The notes: a model not told the origin generated them from the letters alone. A stretch of 33,536 nucleotides of DNA from Polyangiaceae bacterium (GCA_025937785.1 JAICQQ010000078.1:1-33536), one strand, 5' to 3'; numbered from the stretch's first letter, positions 7,911 to 17,257 are shown. A program made the numbers and translations.

Positions 7911-9035
7911 CTACGTCGGGGGCCGCGCCTGAGCGTCCATCAGCTCGCGCTGCACCAGCGCCCACACTGCCCCGGCGTCCGTGGTGGCGTCGTCCCAGCG
8001 CCCGCCGAAGCGCCCGCAGAAGCTCGATTTCAGCACCTCGGGCAGCATGCGTTGTTGCTCGGCCAGCATCAGGGGGTGCTTGAGGTAGACGCACACTTCT
8101 TCGGTGGCGCGCACGCTCAAGCCCGCCTCGAGCTCGGCGGAGTTTCTGACGGCGTCGGCGATCGCCACGATGCGTTCGACGAGCGCTTGACCGAGCTCGG
8201 GGTGGCGGCCGCGCAGCAGCTTCACCTCTTCGTCGGCCGGCAAGTAGCCCATCTGCAAGGGAGCGAAGCGATCGAGTTGGGCCGCGTCGATGCCGAAGGT
8301 TCCGGAGAACTCAGCGCCGCGGTTCACGGCGGCGATGAACTGCACGTTGTCGCTGATGGCGAGGAAGCGATTGTCGATGGGGTGAAACACGCGTCGCGAC
8401 GAGTCGAGCGCGGGCATCAGCGCGTTGCGCGCGCTCTCTTGGCACCGGTTGAGCTCGTCCAAAAACACGAGGAAACGTTTTTCGGGTTCGGCGCCGGCGC
8501 GCTCCAGCGCCTCGAGCACCTCGGTCTTCACGAACGAGGTGACGGGCTGCCCCGAGTCCCCGGCCCGGACCTGAATCGTCGCGAAGAAATCGGTGGCCTC
8601 GACCACGGCGCCGCAGTTGAAGAACACGAACTCCATGCCCAGCGTCTGCGCGATGGACCGCGTGAGCGTGGTTTTGCCGCACCCCTGCGGGCCGTCGAGC
8701 AAAATGTTGAGCCCGCTTTCGAGCAGTACCTGCAGCTTGCGCGCCACGATCGGATCGACGTACACCCCTTCCAACTTGAACGGCGCGGGCCCAGAGTACG
8801 TCGCCTCGATGATGCCGTGATCGCTGCGCTCTGGCTTGGTGATGGCGGCGACCCGGACCCGGCAAGGCACGCCCGCGACCACCCGCGGGTCTTTGCTGAG
8901 CACCACCTTCGGCGCTCGGCGCCCGTCCAGATGAGTCGCCCGAAGCGGATAGCTCGATGCGTCGTCCGGGTTCTTCCAGAACGTCGTTTCGAACACGCCA
9001 CCGACCTTCACTTCCTCGAGAGTCAACTTTCCCAT
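7911..9035 (-). CDS. MoxR-type AAA+ ATPase
   Basis: Cytoplasmic ATPase of 374 residues. An N-terminal domain of about 90 residues precedes the AAA+ core. Walker A is GPQGCGKT (115-122), Walker B is FLVFLDELNRC (Asp193-Glu194), sensor 1 is AAVN (235-238), and the DRF motif (255-257) carries a likely arginine finger. The Walker B with N-R and the general layout are those of the MoxR/NorQ/CobS class, whose members act as hexamers with a VWA-domain partner to remodel or insert metal into client proteins. The gene starts 30 bases after the stop of the giant VWA protein, which is the obvious partner. The N-terminal extension is longer than in most MoxR proteins; its role is unknown. Confidence 0.9.
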   Translation of the reverse strand: MGKLTLEEVKVGGVFETTFWKNPDDASSYPLRATHLDGRRAPKVVLSKDPRVVAGVPCRVRVAAITKPERSDHGIIEATYSGPAPFKLEGVYVDPIVARKLQVLLESGLNILLDGPQGCGKTTLTRSIAQTLGMEFVFFNCGAVVEATDFFATIQVRAGDSGQPVTSFVKTEVLEALERAGAEPEKRFLVFLDELNRCQESARNALMPALDSSRRVFHPIDNRFLAISDNVQFIAAVNRGAEFSGTFGIDAAQLDRFAPLQMGYLPADEEVKLLRGRHPELGQALVERIVAIADAVRNSAELEAGLSVRATEEVCVYLKHPLMLAEQQRMLPEVLKSSFCGRFGGRWDDATTDAGAVWALVQRELMDAQARPPT

Positions 9036-9065
9036 GACGTTGCTGCTTATACTCCCATCCCTGCG

Positions 9066-12000
9066 TCAACGCAGCGCCTTGCTCACCAGGCGCGCGATGG
9101 TTTCACCGAACCGCCGGACCACCTGGTTGGAGTCGCCCTCGTCGAGCCGAACGTAGTGGGTGAAGCACTGCTCTTCGAGCGGTCGCACCGCCACCTGCGC
9201 GAGCACCATGTGTTCGCGTTTCTCGAGGTGTTTGACCAGATCGGTCAAGGCCTGGGCCGAGCAGTCCGTGGGCAGGCCGTCGCTGACCATCACGAGCAGC
9301 TTCGCACGGCGCCGGCTGTGCTTGGCGACCTCCGCCAAATGGAGCAGGGCTCCCGCGTCGTTGTTGCCACCACCGGCCTCCAGGCTCGCGGCCGCGCAGC
9401 GACGCGCGTCGCCCGCATCGTACAGTACGCTGTCGGTGAAGCCGAAGACGCGCACATCGATCCCCGGTAGTCCCTTGGCCGCCTCGGCCACCAACACGGC
9501 AAAGCGGCGAGCCTTGATGATGTTGTCTACGGCCTGCATCGACCCGCTGCAGTCGACGAGCAGGCCCAGGAACAAGTCCGTGTCGAAGCGCGGCTGGCGC
9601 GCGGTCAACACCCGCGGGTCGCTGAGCAGGACCAGGCGGCTCAGGCGGGCGCGGTCGAGGCGTGTTCCGCTGGTGCGGAAGCGCACCGGCGCACGCTGAA
9701 TCCCGAGTTCTTCGAAGAAGGTGCGCAGCCTCTGCGAAGGGCGCGCCACCTCGCGCGCCAGCTCTTGGTGCGCGCCCGGGTCGACGACGAGGCGCTCGAC
9801 CTTGTCGATCTTGTCGAAATGCGGCAAGCCCGTGACGTTGATCGAGAGCTTCGGGGGGCTGCCGCCGGTGTGCCCGCCGTCCTGCTTGCCCTTCAGCTTG
9901 CGCGGATCGAGGATGCGCTCGACCTCGGGCTGGACGTCGCGATCTTCGAGGCTGGCGTTGGCGGCGGTCTTGGCGCGCTCGCCTTCGTCGACGGTCTCGG
10001 CGCCGCCGAAGCTGTCGAGCAACACCGCATCGTCGCCGAAGATATCGCGCAACTCATACGCAATCTCCAGCAGGGCGGGCATCTCGAGCTTGCGAAAGCT
10101 CGGCTTGAACAGCGCGAGCGCCGCCGCGACCTTCGGATCTTCCTGACGATCGCCGAGGCCCATGCGCAGCGCCCGCATGAAGCGAGCGAACGAATGTCCC
10201 AGCTCCGAAAGCGAGCGCAGCAGCGCGCCGCTGTCGACGCGGACCCGGTCGGGATCGTGCCCCAACTCCAGCGAGCACGCGCTCAGCACGGAGAACGCGT
10301 GGACCCCGAGCACCCTGAGCAGGTTCGACACCTCGATGTCCTTGGCCGCGTGCTGGAAGGCGTACGCAGCCAGGCGCTTCAGCTTGTCCCCCCACTCCGG
10401 CTGCAGCGCGCGCAGGTTGCGTTCCAGGTGCTCGTCGGCGACGAGATTGAGCAGCCCATGCATCTTGACCTTCTCGGCGGCTGCCCAGACGGCATCGTTG
10501 TCCGGCCCGCTGTGCCAGCGATGGTGGCCGAGCTCGTGCAAGATCAGCCCCTCGACCACGTCTTTTCCATTCGGATCGCCGCGCAGCAAGGGCAGCGGCG
10601 TCACGTACACCCGCGGATCGTTGCGTCGGACGTAGCCGTAGGCGCCGTCGCTCGTCATGTGCGGCCGGTGGTGGCGACCTGTCAACACCAGTCCGATGCG
10701 GAAGCCCCAGGCGAACAGCCCCGCCAGCTCACGGAGCCTGCCGACGCGCGCTTGGCGATCATCGAGCGCACGCACCGCCCGCTCGGCAGCGAAGGCGTTG
10801 TGGCTGTCGAGCAAGACTTCCTGAAACGCGAGGTCGCGCTCGACCACTGGCGCAAACGCCAAGAGATCCACCATCGCGTGCTCGCGATCCAGGGCCTCAC
10901 CGGCCATCAAGACGCCGCGCGTCGCCGCCACGAACAACGTCGGGTCTCGCACGAGGGCTCCGCCGGCTTCGAACCTGCGTCGCGTGAGCGCCTGCACGAT
11001 GCGCAGCGGGAACCCCAGATCGTCGCTCACGTTGGCGAGCCGCTCGGCGACCTGAGCGCGCAGCTCGGCTTCGCGATCGGTGCCGGCCTCGAGAAATTTC
11101 CGGAGGCTGCTGATCCGCTCCGCGTCCGGCAACGACGAGCGGCCCAGCAAGCCCAGCACCGCGGGGCGGTACGCGTGCGGGTGCGGGGAGCGCGCCAGCA
11201 CCAACCAGGCCGGCTCCGGTGCATCGGCGCTGCACAGACGCTGGTAGTCTTTGGGTGAAAACCACTGGTCGTCATCCGGCTCGAGCGCCGCAGCATAGGC
11301 GAGCGCCAGCATAGCCAGCTCGCCGCGCTCGAGAAACGCGAGCGCCACGCGGAAGCGAAGCTCGCTCGGGATCGCGGAGCCGGTCACGAGCTCCCGCACC
11401 GACTCGATCGCCAGCGGGTCGGACCACAACGGGATCGACTCGGCGATCAAGCCCGGCGAGCGGGCCTCGTGCACGCGCGAGAGCAACGCCGCGAGCGCGC
11501 TCTCGCCCCCCGGCAGCTCCAGCAAGCGCAGCACGGCTTCCTGCACGAGCACGGGCGACTCGCCGCTGCACAGCCGGATCAGCTCGACGAGATCGGTGCT
11601 GCTCCGCAGCGCCCGCAGCTCGGTATCAGGCACGCTGCGCTGGTGTTGACGCACACCGGTGGCACGAAACCTCAAGCCCCGCGTGTCGAGCATCAGGTCG
11701 AGCTTCCTGGCCACCGACAGCGCGACGTTGGGGAGCCGCTCGCGCAGCTCCGGAAAAGCAGGCGTGAGCGCCGGGACCTGATTGCGGTAAAGCGCCAGCA
11801 GCAGCTCCGCAGCCGCCTCGCCGAGTTCACTGTCGAGCTCGTCCAGCGCAGCGCGCACGAGCGGCTTTCCGTCGCCGACCGCCTGCCAGAACTGATTTTT
11901 GCTGCGAGCCCCCCAGACCGCGAGGCAGCGCGCCACGGCGAACCATACGCTCTCGCGCAGCGGAGCGAACCCGATCCCCTTACTCCACTCCAGCAGGCGT

Positions 12001-14153
12001 GACATACCGCCGTCACCCGCGAGCGCGAGTTCTCCGACTCGCATCGCCTGGCGCTCCCAGCGCCACAGCCAGGCGGCGCCGAGCAACGGCAGCTCGGGAG
12101 TATGTGCCCAGTTCTGGACCGCCAGGCCCTCGAGCTTCTCGAGGAAACCGAGGTCCTCGGACGCAAAGCGATCCACTTGCCCCGCGACTTCGCTCACGTC
12201 GTCACACGCGCCCAGGAGCGCCGCCACGACCGCCGCGCGGGGTACCGGCGGCGCGGCGCACGCGCGCAGCGCCTCGGGCAGCCCCAGCGTGCGCTCTCCC
12301 AACAGCTGCGAGCAAAACAGCGTGACATCGCGCTCGTCGGCTGCGAACAGTCGCTGGCTTTCAGCGGGAGTGATCTGCCTCACCCTGCCGGCGGGCGACG
12401 GTGGTTTGAACGCCTCGGGCGTCCGCACGCCCAGGCGTTCCGCTGCCCACGCCTGCAGGGCGACACGCGTGCTGCCCGTGAGCGCGTGCGCCAGCGCCAG
12501 CTCTTTGCCAAAGGAAACACCGGGACAGTGCGGCAACACCGCGAGCAAACGCTCCAGTTGCTCGGGCTCGAGTGCCTGGGCGAGCTTCACGAAGTCGCCG
12601 GCCGCGAGCGGCTCCACCAAGGTACCGAACAACCGCACGCTAACACTGCACGCGCTCGGATCAGGCTGTCCGAGCCAGGCGGGCAGCAGCGCAGCCGCGC
12701 TCTCCGCGACGACCTTCGGCTCGAGTGCTCCGGAAGGCTGCTTCAAGAGCTCGGCACACGCCTGAACCACGGCGCGGACCTTCTTGGGGCCGAGATCGAC
12801 GTCGGGGCGCTGCTCGAGCTCGCACAAAGCTCGGACCACGTCGAGCACCTGCGTGGGCGCCAGATCCGTCGCGAGCGTGAGCTGATCGACCGGCAGCACC
12901 CAGATCGACAACGCCACGATCGCGCCGAAGCGTGCGGGATCCGTGGCACACAGCCGGCCGAGCAACGCGCGCCGGTCCACCCCAGGCAAACAGCGCGGTG
13001 ACAGCAGGGGCGCCGAAGCGATCGGATCGGCGAGGAACGCTTCGATCAAACGATCCTCGCCGACCGCGGTAGCGAGGATCTCGGCGCTGTCGGCGGGCAG
13101 CGCGAGACGCAACAACCCGGCGACCACCGACAGGTCCAGGCGCCCCGGCGGATCCTCGGACAGCTGCTCGATCCAAGTTCGCAACGCTGCGTCGTCGCGC
13201 AGCAGCGGAGCGCCTCGGAGCTCGAGCAGCTCGCGCGCCGCGCGACGGCGCACGGCCGCTGGGATCGCGGAGGAACCGAACGACTCCGGCACGAGATGAC
13301 ACACGAAGCGCTGCGCTTCGGCGTGCTGATCGGAGCTCGCGTCCGGCTTCAGGCTGACGAACACCGCTGCCGCCGCGCGCCAGCGAAGTTCGGGCCCGGT
13401 CTGCAACAGCCGCTCCGTGTAACGCAGCACCAGGCGCTTCCGCAGAGCCACGTCGGCGGCCAGCAGGATCGCAAAAATCGGATCGAGCGCGTCGCCCCCG
13501 AAGTGTTCCGCGGCGCTCGCCGCGGTGGACACCAAGGTCCGGCAAACCTCCGGATCGCGGCGCGGTCCGAAGTTGCCGTGATCGAGCACCGCCGCCGATT
13601 CGAGGTCGTCGAGCAGCTGGGCCGCCACCGAGAGATCGAGGTGCCCGGCACGGCACAACCCGAGCACCAAAGTGAACGCCGTCGCTGGCAGGCGGGGGCG
13701 GCGATCGGAGCTGAGCCAGCTCGAAATCCGGGGTGCCAGCTTCGGATCGGGCATAAGGTACAGGACCCGCCCGCGCTGCGATTCGGGCAGCCGCTCGATC
13801 GCCGCCGAACGCACCTCGGCCTCCGGGTGAAACAGCAGGTGCACCCAGCGAGCGGGCTGGCGCAGCGCGCTCACTGCAAAACTCTCCACGGCGGCTTGCC
13901 TGACCTCAGCGCTCTCGTCGGCCAGCGCGCGCAAGAGCGCTCGAAACGCTGGCCGCCCGTTGGCTCCCGCCAGCATTCGCAGCGCACCGACCCGCACGCG
14001 CTCGCTCGGAGCGACGAGCGCGCACTCGAGCACCCCGAGATACGGCGCGCGATCCGCCAACGGCAACGCGCCGAGCGCAGCGAGCGCCACGTCGAAATCC
14101 GGCGCGGAGGTCTCGCCGCGGTGCAGAGCTTGGAAGATGGTGACGTCGAGCAT
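9066..14153 (-). CDS. giant HEAT-repeat / HExxH metallopeptidase-like / VWA protein
   Basis: Protein of 1695 residues, cytoplasmic (no signal peptide seen). Residues about 1-1100 are alpha-helical HEAT-like repeats; the clearest run is near residues 50-125. A metallopeptidase-like segment follows with HELGHH (His1206, Glu1207, His1210) and a downstream helix containing ADEHLER that could give the third zinc ligand. The C-terminal VWA domain has an intact MIDAS start, LLVDCSGSM (Asp1534, Ser1536, Ser1538), preceded by a region recalling CobT/NorD proteins. HExxH-plus-VWA architecture is known from the DUF2201-type putative metallopeptidase/VWA family that pairs with MoxR. The next gene downstream is such an ATPase. 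I infer an ATP-driven complex in which the HEAT part recognises clients; the substrate is unknown. The size is far above ordinary VWA partners. Confidence 0.85.
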   Translation of the reverse strand: MLDVTIFQALHRGETSAPDFDVALAALGALPLADRAPYLGVLECALVAPSERVRVGALRMLAGANGRPAFRALLRALADESAEVRQAAVESFAVSALRQPARWVHLLFHPEAEVRSAAIERLPESQRGRVLYLMPDPKLAPRISSWLSSDRRPRLPATAFTLVLGLCRAGHLDLSVAAQLLDDLESAAVLDHGNFGPRRDPEVCRTLVSTAASAAEHFGGDALDPIFAILLAADVALRKRLVLRYTERLLQTGPELRWRAAAAVFVSLKPDASSDQHAEAQRFVCHLVPESFGSSAIPAAVRRRAARELLELRGAPLLRDDAALRTWIEQLSEDPPGRLDLSVVAGLLRLALPADSAEILATAVGEDRLIEAFLADPIASAPLLSPRCLPGVDRRALLGRLCATDPARFGAIVALSIWVLPVDQLTLATDLAPTQVLDVVRALCELEQRPDVDLGPKKVRAVVQACAELLKQPSGALEPKVVAESAAALLPAWLGQPDPSACSVSVRLFGTLVEPLAAGDFVKLAQALEPEQLERLLAVLPHCPGVSFGKELALAHALTGSTRVALQAWAAERLGVRTPEAFKPPSPAGRVRQITPAESQRLFAADERDVTLFCSQLLGERTLGLPEALRACAAPPVPRAAVVAALLGACDDVSEVAGQVDRFASEDLGFLEKLEGLAVQNWAHTPELPLLGAAWLWRWERQAMRVGELALAGDGGMSRLLEWSKGIGFAPLRESVWFAVARCLAVWGARSKNQFWQAVGDGKPLVRAALDELDSELGEAAAELLLALYRNQVPALTPAFPELRERLPNVALSVARKLDLMLDTRGLRFRATGVRQHQRSVPDTELRALRSSTDLVELIRLCSGESPVLVQEAVLRLLELPGGESALAALLSRVHEARSPGLIAESIPLWSDPLAIESVRELVTGSAIPSELRFRVALAFLERGELAMLALAYAAALEPDDDQWFSPKDYQRLCSADAPEPAWLVLARSPHPHAYRPAVLGLLGRSSLPDAERISSLRKFLEAGTDREAELRAQVAERLANVSDDLGFPLRIVQALTRRRFEAGGALVRDPTLFVAATRGVLMAGEALDREHAMVDLLAFAPVVERDLAFQEVLLDSHNAFAAERAVRALDDRQARVGRLRELAGLFAWGFRIGLVLTGRHHRPHMTSDGAYGYVRRNDPRVYVTPLPLLRGDPNGKDVVEGLILHELGHHRWHSGPDNDAVWAAAEKVKMHGLLNLVADEHLERNLRALQPEWGDKLKRLAAYAFQHAAKDIEVSNLLRVLGVHAFSVLSACSLELGHDPDRVRVDSGALLRSLSELGHSFARFMRALRMGLGDRQEDPKVAAALALFKPSFRKLEMPALLEIAYELRDIFGDDAVLLDSFGGAETVDEGERAKTAANASLEDRDVQPEVERILDPRKLKGKQDGGHTGGSPPKLSINVTGLPHFDKIDKVERLVVDPGAHQELAREVARPSQRLRTFFEELGIQRAPVRFRTSGTRLDRARLSRLVLLSDPRVLTARQPRFDTDLFLGLLVDCSGSMQAVDNIIKARRFAVLVAEAAKGLPGIDVRVFGFTDSVLYDAGDARRCAAASLEAGGGNNDAGALLHLAEVAKHSRRRAKLLVMVSDGLPTDCSAQALTDLVKHLEKREHMVLAQVAVRPLEEQCFTHYVRLDEGDSNQVVRRFGETIARLVSKALR

Positions 14154-14173
14154 GAGTTTGGCGTATCGCAGAG

Positions 14174-14202
14174 ATCCTACTCAGCGGGCTCGTGTCCCCC
14201 AA
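14174..14202 (-). promoter_or_regulatory. weak promoter candidate for the HEAT/VWA-MoxR operon
   Basis: Read on the minus strand, TTGGGG (14197-14202) and TAGGAT (14174-14179) are 17 bases apart, 20 bases before the ATG at 14153. The -35 element matches only TTG, so this is a guess supported mainly by position. Confidence 0.25.
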
Positions 14203-14870
14203 CGAACTCGGCGCCGGGTGCGTCGTCCCCCCACGCTAGGCAGATCTGCGCCGTGGCACCAGAGGCACCCGGCGCGAATCCATCGCCCAGCACCGGGGGA
14301 CAGTTCGCAGCCTCCAAACCCCATCGAGAGCACGCTAGCGGGCAACTCGCGAGGAGTCGATTCAAAGACACCAGCGGCGGTCTCCGGTGTCGAACGCCGC
14401 ACCGACTGCTCCCGCCAGAGAAGTCAGCGTACTGGTGCGGCCGCCGGAAAGTCCGGCAATTCTCAAGGGTTGGAGCGCTGAGCTCGTTGGGAGACCCGAA
14501 CCCCGGTGGGGGCTCTGCCGCTGGTGGGCGGCCTAGAGTCTCGCTCGCGAGCTAGTAGGCGCAGAGCGCGCACACCGGCATCGCGACGGAATGAATCTCG
14601 TTCACGGGGGTTGTGCGCAAAAACAATCTCGAATCCTTTCGGGTGCCGACGCTGGGTGAACGCGTTCGTGAACGCTGGCCAACCTCGACGTGGTTAGAGA
14701 TACAAGATCATGGCAGCGAGCGCAAGCCTGGAATTGCCGGTTCCACGCCAACAACTCGTCCAACGTCACCTCGGCATCCACCAGCTCGGTGGCACACCGA
14801 TTGGGTAAGATGCCGTAGGGCATCACCACCGGCGGCTGCGCTGCCTCCCGGTGAATAGCTGGTGCCGCTG
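14203..14870. other. gene-poor interval
   Basis: About 670 bases with no gene I can support. Open frames exist on both strands, including a minus-strand frame at 14602-14901 that overlaps the end of the Uma2 gene and encodes a peptide with no recognisable motif. It could be a decayed gene fragment. No tRNA, repeat array or insertion-sequence end was seen. Confidence 0.5.
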
Positions 14871-15449
14871 CTACTCGTCCAAGCGATCGACCTCGGCCCA
14901 CAGTTCGTCGAGATCCAAGACCAGCCCGTCACAGCCTGGGGCTTGCAGCTTCCCTGACGCAGCTGCGAACGCGCGGACATAACGACCGTCAGCTCCCAGC
15001 TCGAACACCTCGAGGGTGCGCCCGGCGGGGTCGAAGAGCCAATACCAACGCACCCCGAACGCAGCGTACTCGTCGGGCTTGTCGATTCGATCCCTGTGAG
15101 CATCGCGCCGCCCTTCGGACAGGACCTCGATCATGACGTCCGGCGGGATGCGCACTACCCCGCGCCGCGGCAAACCTGTCCGCCCAGGAAAGTAGACCGA
15201 CACATCCGACTTCCGCCCCCGAGAGGGCGTGACCGCGAACTTGACCTCCGAGCCGAAGACGAAGCCGCCACGACCCGCGAGCCACATTTTCAACGTAGCG
15301 ATCAGCCAAGCGACCACCGACTCGTGAGCGAGATCTGGCACCTCTTCCTCCTCGAGGAAACCAGCCACGAACTCACCCGGCTCCTCCTCCGAAAGCGACG
15401 CCCACTGCTCCAGAGTCAGTGCCACGACTTCACGCGCGACGGGGGACAT
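14871..15449 (-). CDS. Uma2 (DUF820) family PD-(D/E)XK protein
   Basis: Protein of 192 residues, the usual Uma2 length. Family landmarks are KSDVSVYFPG (Asp82), PPDVMIEVLSEG (Glu108) and DRIDKPDEYAAFGVRWYWLFDP (Lys124), which together form the expected restriction-endonuclease-like active site. The start at ATG 15449 gives the typical short N-terminal helix before the core. Uma2 proteins are abundant in cyanobacteria, Chloroflexi and myxobacteria, often in many copies; their substrate and biological role remain poorly defined. There is no obvious partner next to it. A second, quite divergent family member lies at 19389-19958. Confidence 0.88.
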   Translation of the reverse strand: MSPVAREVVALTLEQWASLSEEEPGEFVAGFLEEEEVPDLAHESVVAWLIATLKMWLAGRGGFVFGSEVKFAVTPSRGRKSDVSVYFPGRTGLPRRGVVRIPPDVMIEVLSEGRRDAHRDRIDKPDEYAAFGVRWYWLFDPAGRTLEVFELGADGRYVRAFAAASGKLQAPGCDGLVLDLDELWAEVDRLDE

Positions 15450-15619
15450 GAGACAACTATACGCGCGAGCGCGCCATTGCGCTCAGTTCGTACGGGTGAC
15501 CTGTCACGCGTCCGGCGCCCGCGGCTAACCTGGCGTGATTGAAGAGCAATTGCATCCCGAGACATACCCATCGGTCACGCCTCGCGGCGATTGCTAGCAA
15601 AGATGAGGATGGTCCTACC

Positions 15620-15737
15620 CGCAGGAGGTCGCGCGCGGACTCCTGCGCGACGGGTTCGTAGCGTCGGGGGCTGCCGCTCGCCCCCAGTGGAAAGGCCGGA
15701 CGCTGTCGGCGAAATGCACGTCGCCGGTGTAACCGGC
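15620..15737 (+). promoter_or_regulatory. structured 5' leader with competing hairpins
   Basis: In the 440-base gap before the spondin gene there are consecutive perfect stems: CGCAGGAG 15620-15627 with CTCCTGCG 15640-15647; GGGGGC 15666-15671 with GCCCCC 15680-15685; CGGCGA 15707-15712 with TCGCCG 15721-15726; and GCCGGT 15723-15728 with ACCGGC 15732-15737. The last two share bases 15723-15726 and cannot form together. This is the layout expected of a switching leader or attenuator. It matches no riboswitch class I can recall, and stems are easy to find in GC-rich DNA. Confidence 0.35.
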
Positions 15738-15889
15738 TCTTGGGTGCGCCGTAGGCCGCTGTGAGTCTCGATGTGCGGGGCTTGGGAAGCCGGCGGCACG
15801 GACGAGGCAGAAGCTCGTCCGCCTCGCCGCTCCTCTTTGTCGTCGACCAGGCTCGCGCGGCGAGTCCTCGCGTGAGGAGAACGTTGATC

Positions 15890-17257
15890 ATGAATCGGAA
15901 TTTTACCTATCTCGTCGCCGCTTCGGTGTTCGTAGGCGCCTGCGGTGATGACGGCAGCGGTGACGATGGCTCATCCGCCGACACGCATCGCTTCACGGTC
16001 AGCATAGAAAATGTGGCACCACAGCGGCCGTTCACCAGCGCCGGAGTATTCAACACGCCGCGAGGCGACTCGGAACCCGGTCCGGCAACCCCAGGGAAGA
16101 GCTACGAGTTCACCATTCACGCAGGCCGCACTCAGAAGCTGTCGTTCGTCACGATGTTGGCGGCGACGAATGACCTCTTCTACGCTCCCGACGGTGGTGG
16201 TATCGCCCTGTACGACGAAGAAGGCCAGCCGATTTCCGGCGACGTGACCGACCAGGTCTACCTGTGGGATGCAGGCACCGAAGTCAACGAAGAGCCTAGG
16301 GTGGGCCCGAACACCGTCTCTAAGCAAGAGGAGCCCGACACGGGCCCCGACGAAGGCGGCGATGTCTTGGCGATAGAGGACGTAGAAGCCGGTAAAAGCT
16401 TCGACTATCCTCCAGTCTCCGACGTCATCAACCTCTCGATAGAACACGTGGAAGGCACCAAGTTCGTGGTCACTCTCACGAACGTATCCGCAGACGACGC
16501 GCTCGCGACCAGCGAAGGCGACTTTCCTGCACCTTTTTCACCGGGCGTGTGGGTCGTCCACCGCGCTCCCGATCCGCTCTTCGGCGTGGGGATGCCCGAT
16601 CGTGGTCGGGGCGTCGAACACATCGCCGAGGATGGCAACCCGAGCGACTTGGCGGAGTTCGTGACGGAGAACACGGGCGTGACCTTCCCCGCGTCGCCCG
16701 GCGTTTGGGTGGTGCATACCGACGACAGCCGCCCCCTCTACACCGAGGGCGAAGCTGACTATGGCGATGGCGTCGAACACATCGCCGAGGATGGCAACCC
16801 CACGATGCTCGGGGCTAGCCGTGAATCGCTCGAAGGCGTGGTTCGGAGCGCCGTGTTCAACAAGCCCGTGGGTAGCGACGATCCTGGCCCCATTGTCCCC
16901 GGTTCACGCTACGAGTTCTCGTTCGATGCCAGCCCCGGACAACGGCTGTCGTTCGTCAGCATGCTCGCGGCCACCAATGACGCGTTTTTCGGCCCCTCCG
17001 ACTCCGGCATCGCGCTGTTCGACGACGACGGGATGCCGCTGGACGGAGACGTGACCGGCCAGATCTATCTTTGGGACGCCGGAACCGAGGCGAACGAAGA
17101 GCCGCTGGTAGGGCCGAACACGGTGACGAACCAGTCGGAGCCAGATACGGGCGCGCGCGGCGAAGGCTCGGTCCAGCTCTTGAGCGACGTAGACGGAGAC
17201 GACTTCGACTACCCCGACGTCGACTCGCTCTTGAAGGTCGAGATTTCGGCGGACTGA
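15890..17257 (+). CDS. two-domain spondin lipoprotein
   Basis: Secreted lipoprotein of 455 residues. The signal peptide ends in lipobox VGAC (Cys18), followed by an Asp/Gly/Ser linker. Two spondin-N-like domains lie at about residues 33-190 and 325-455, each with SFV(T/S)MLAATND, a GIAL(Y/F)D(E/D) strand, then GDVT and YLWDAGTE-NEEP-VGPNT. Between them are two copies of a short unit, PGVWVVH to GVEHIAEDGNP. ATG 15890 is chosen because GAGGAG at 15874-15879 is well placed and the signal peptide begins here; the open frame extends upstream without support. Spondin domains in bacteria occur in surface proteins of unknown ligand. The gene is followed after about 100 bases by the VIT-VWA gene in the same direction. 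Confidence 0.87.
   Translation: MNRNFTYLVAASVFVGACGDDGSGDDGSSADTHRFTVSIENVAPQRPFTSAGVFNTPRGDSEPGPATPGKSYEFTIHAGRTQKLSFVTMLAATNDLFYAPDGGGIALYDEEGQPISGDVTDQVYLWDAGTEVNEEPRVGPNTVSKQEEPDTGPDEGGDVLAIEDVEAGKSFDYPPVSDVINLSIEHVEGTKFVVTLTNVSADDALATSEGDFPAPFSPGVWVVHRAPDPLFGVGMPDRGRGVEHIAEDGNPSDLAEFVTENTGVTFPASPGVWVVHTDDSRPLYTEGEADYGDGVEHIAEDGNPTMLGASRESLEGVVRSAVFNKPVGSDDPGPIVPGSRYEFSFDASPGQRLSFVSMLAATNDAFFGPSDSGIALFDDDGMPLDGDVTGQIYLWDAGTEANEEPLVGPNTVTNQSEPDTGARGEGSVQLLSDVDGDDFDYPDVDSLLKVEISAD
16612..16800 (+). repeat. identical 30-base repeat within the spondin gene
   Basis: Bases 16612-16641 and 16771-16800 are identical, 159 bases (53 codons) apart and in frame. They encode VEHIAEDGNP in both copies. 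Flanking bases are similar in protein (SPGVWVVH in both) but have diverged at third positions. Confidence 0.85.

Noticed and set aside
7311..9470. 719-codon plus-strand frame opposite the transporter, MoxR and VWA genes
   Set aside because: Spans three antisense genes and has no motifs; a typical long shadow in high-GC DNA.
14602..14901. 99-codon minus-strand frame before the Uma2 gene
   Set aside because: Overlaps the Uma2 end, lacks a ribosome site and any known motif; kept only as a possible relic.
15620..15737. Cyclic-di-GMP or cobalamin riboswitch
   Set aside because: A GAAA and a GGACGC string recall the c-di-GMP-I class, but the conserved core and tetraloop-receptor layout are absent; no B12 box is present.
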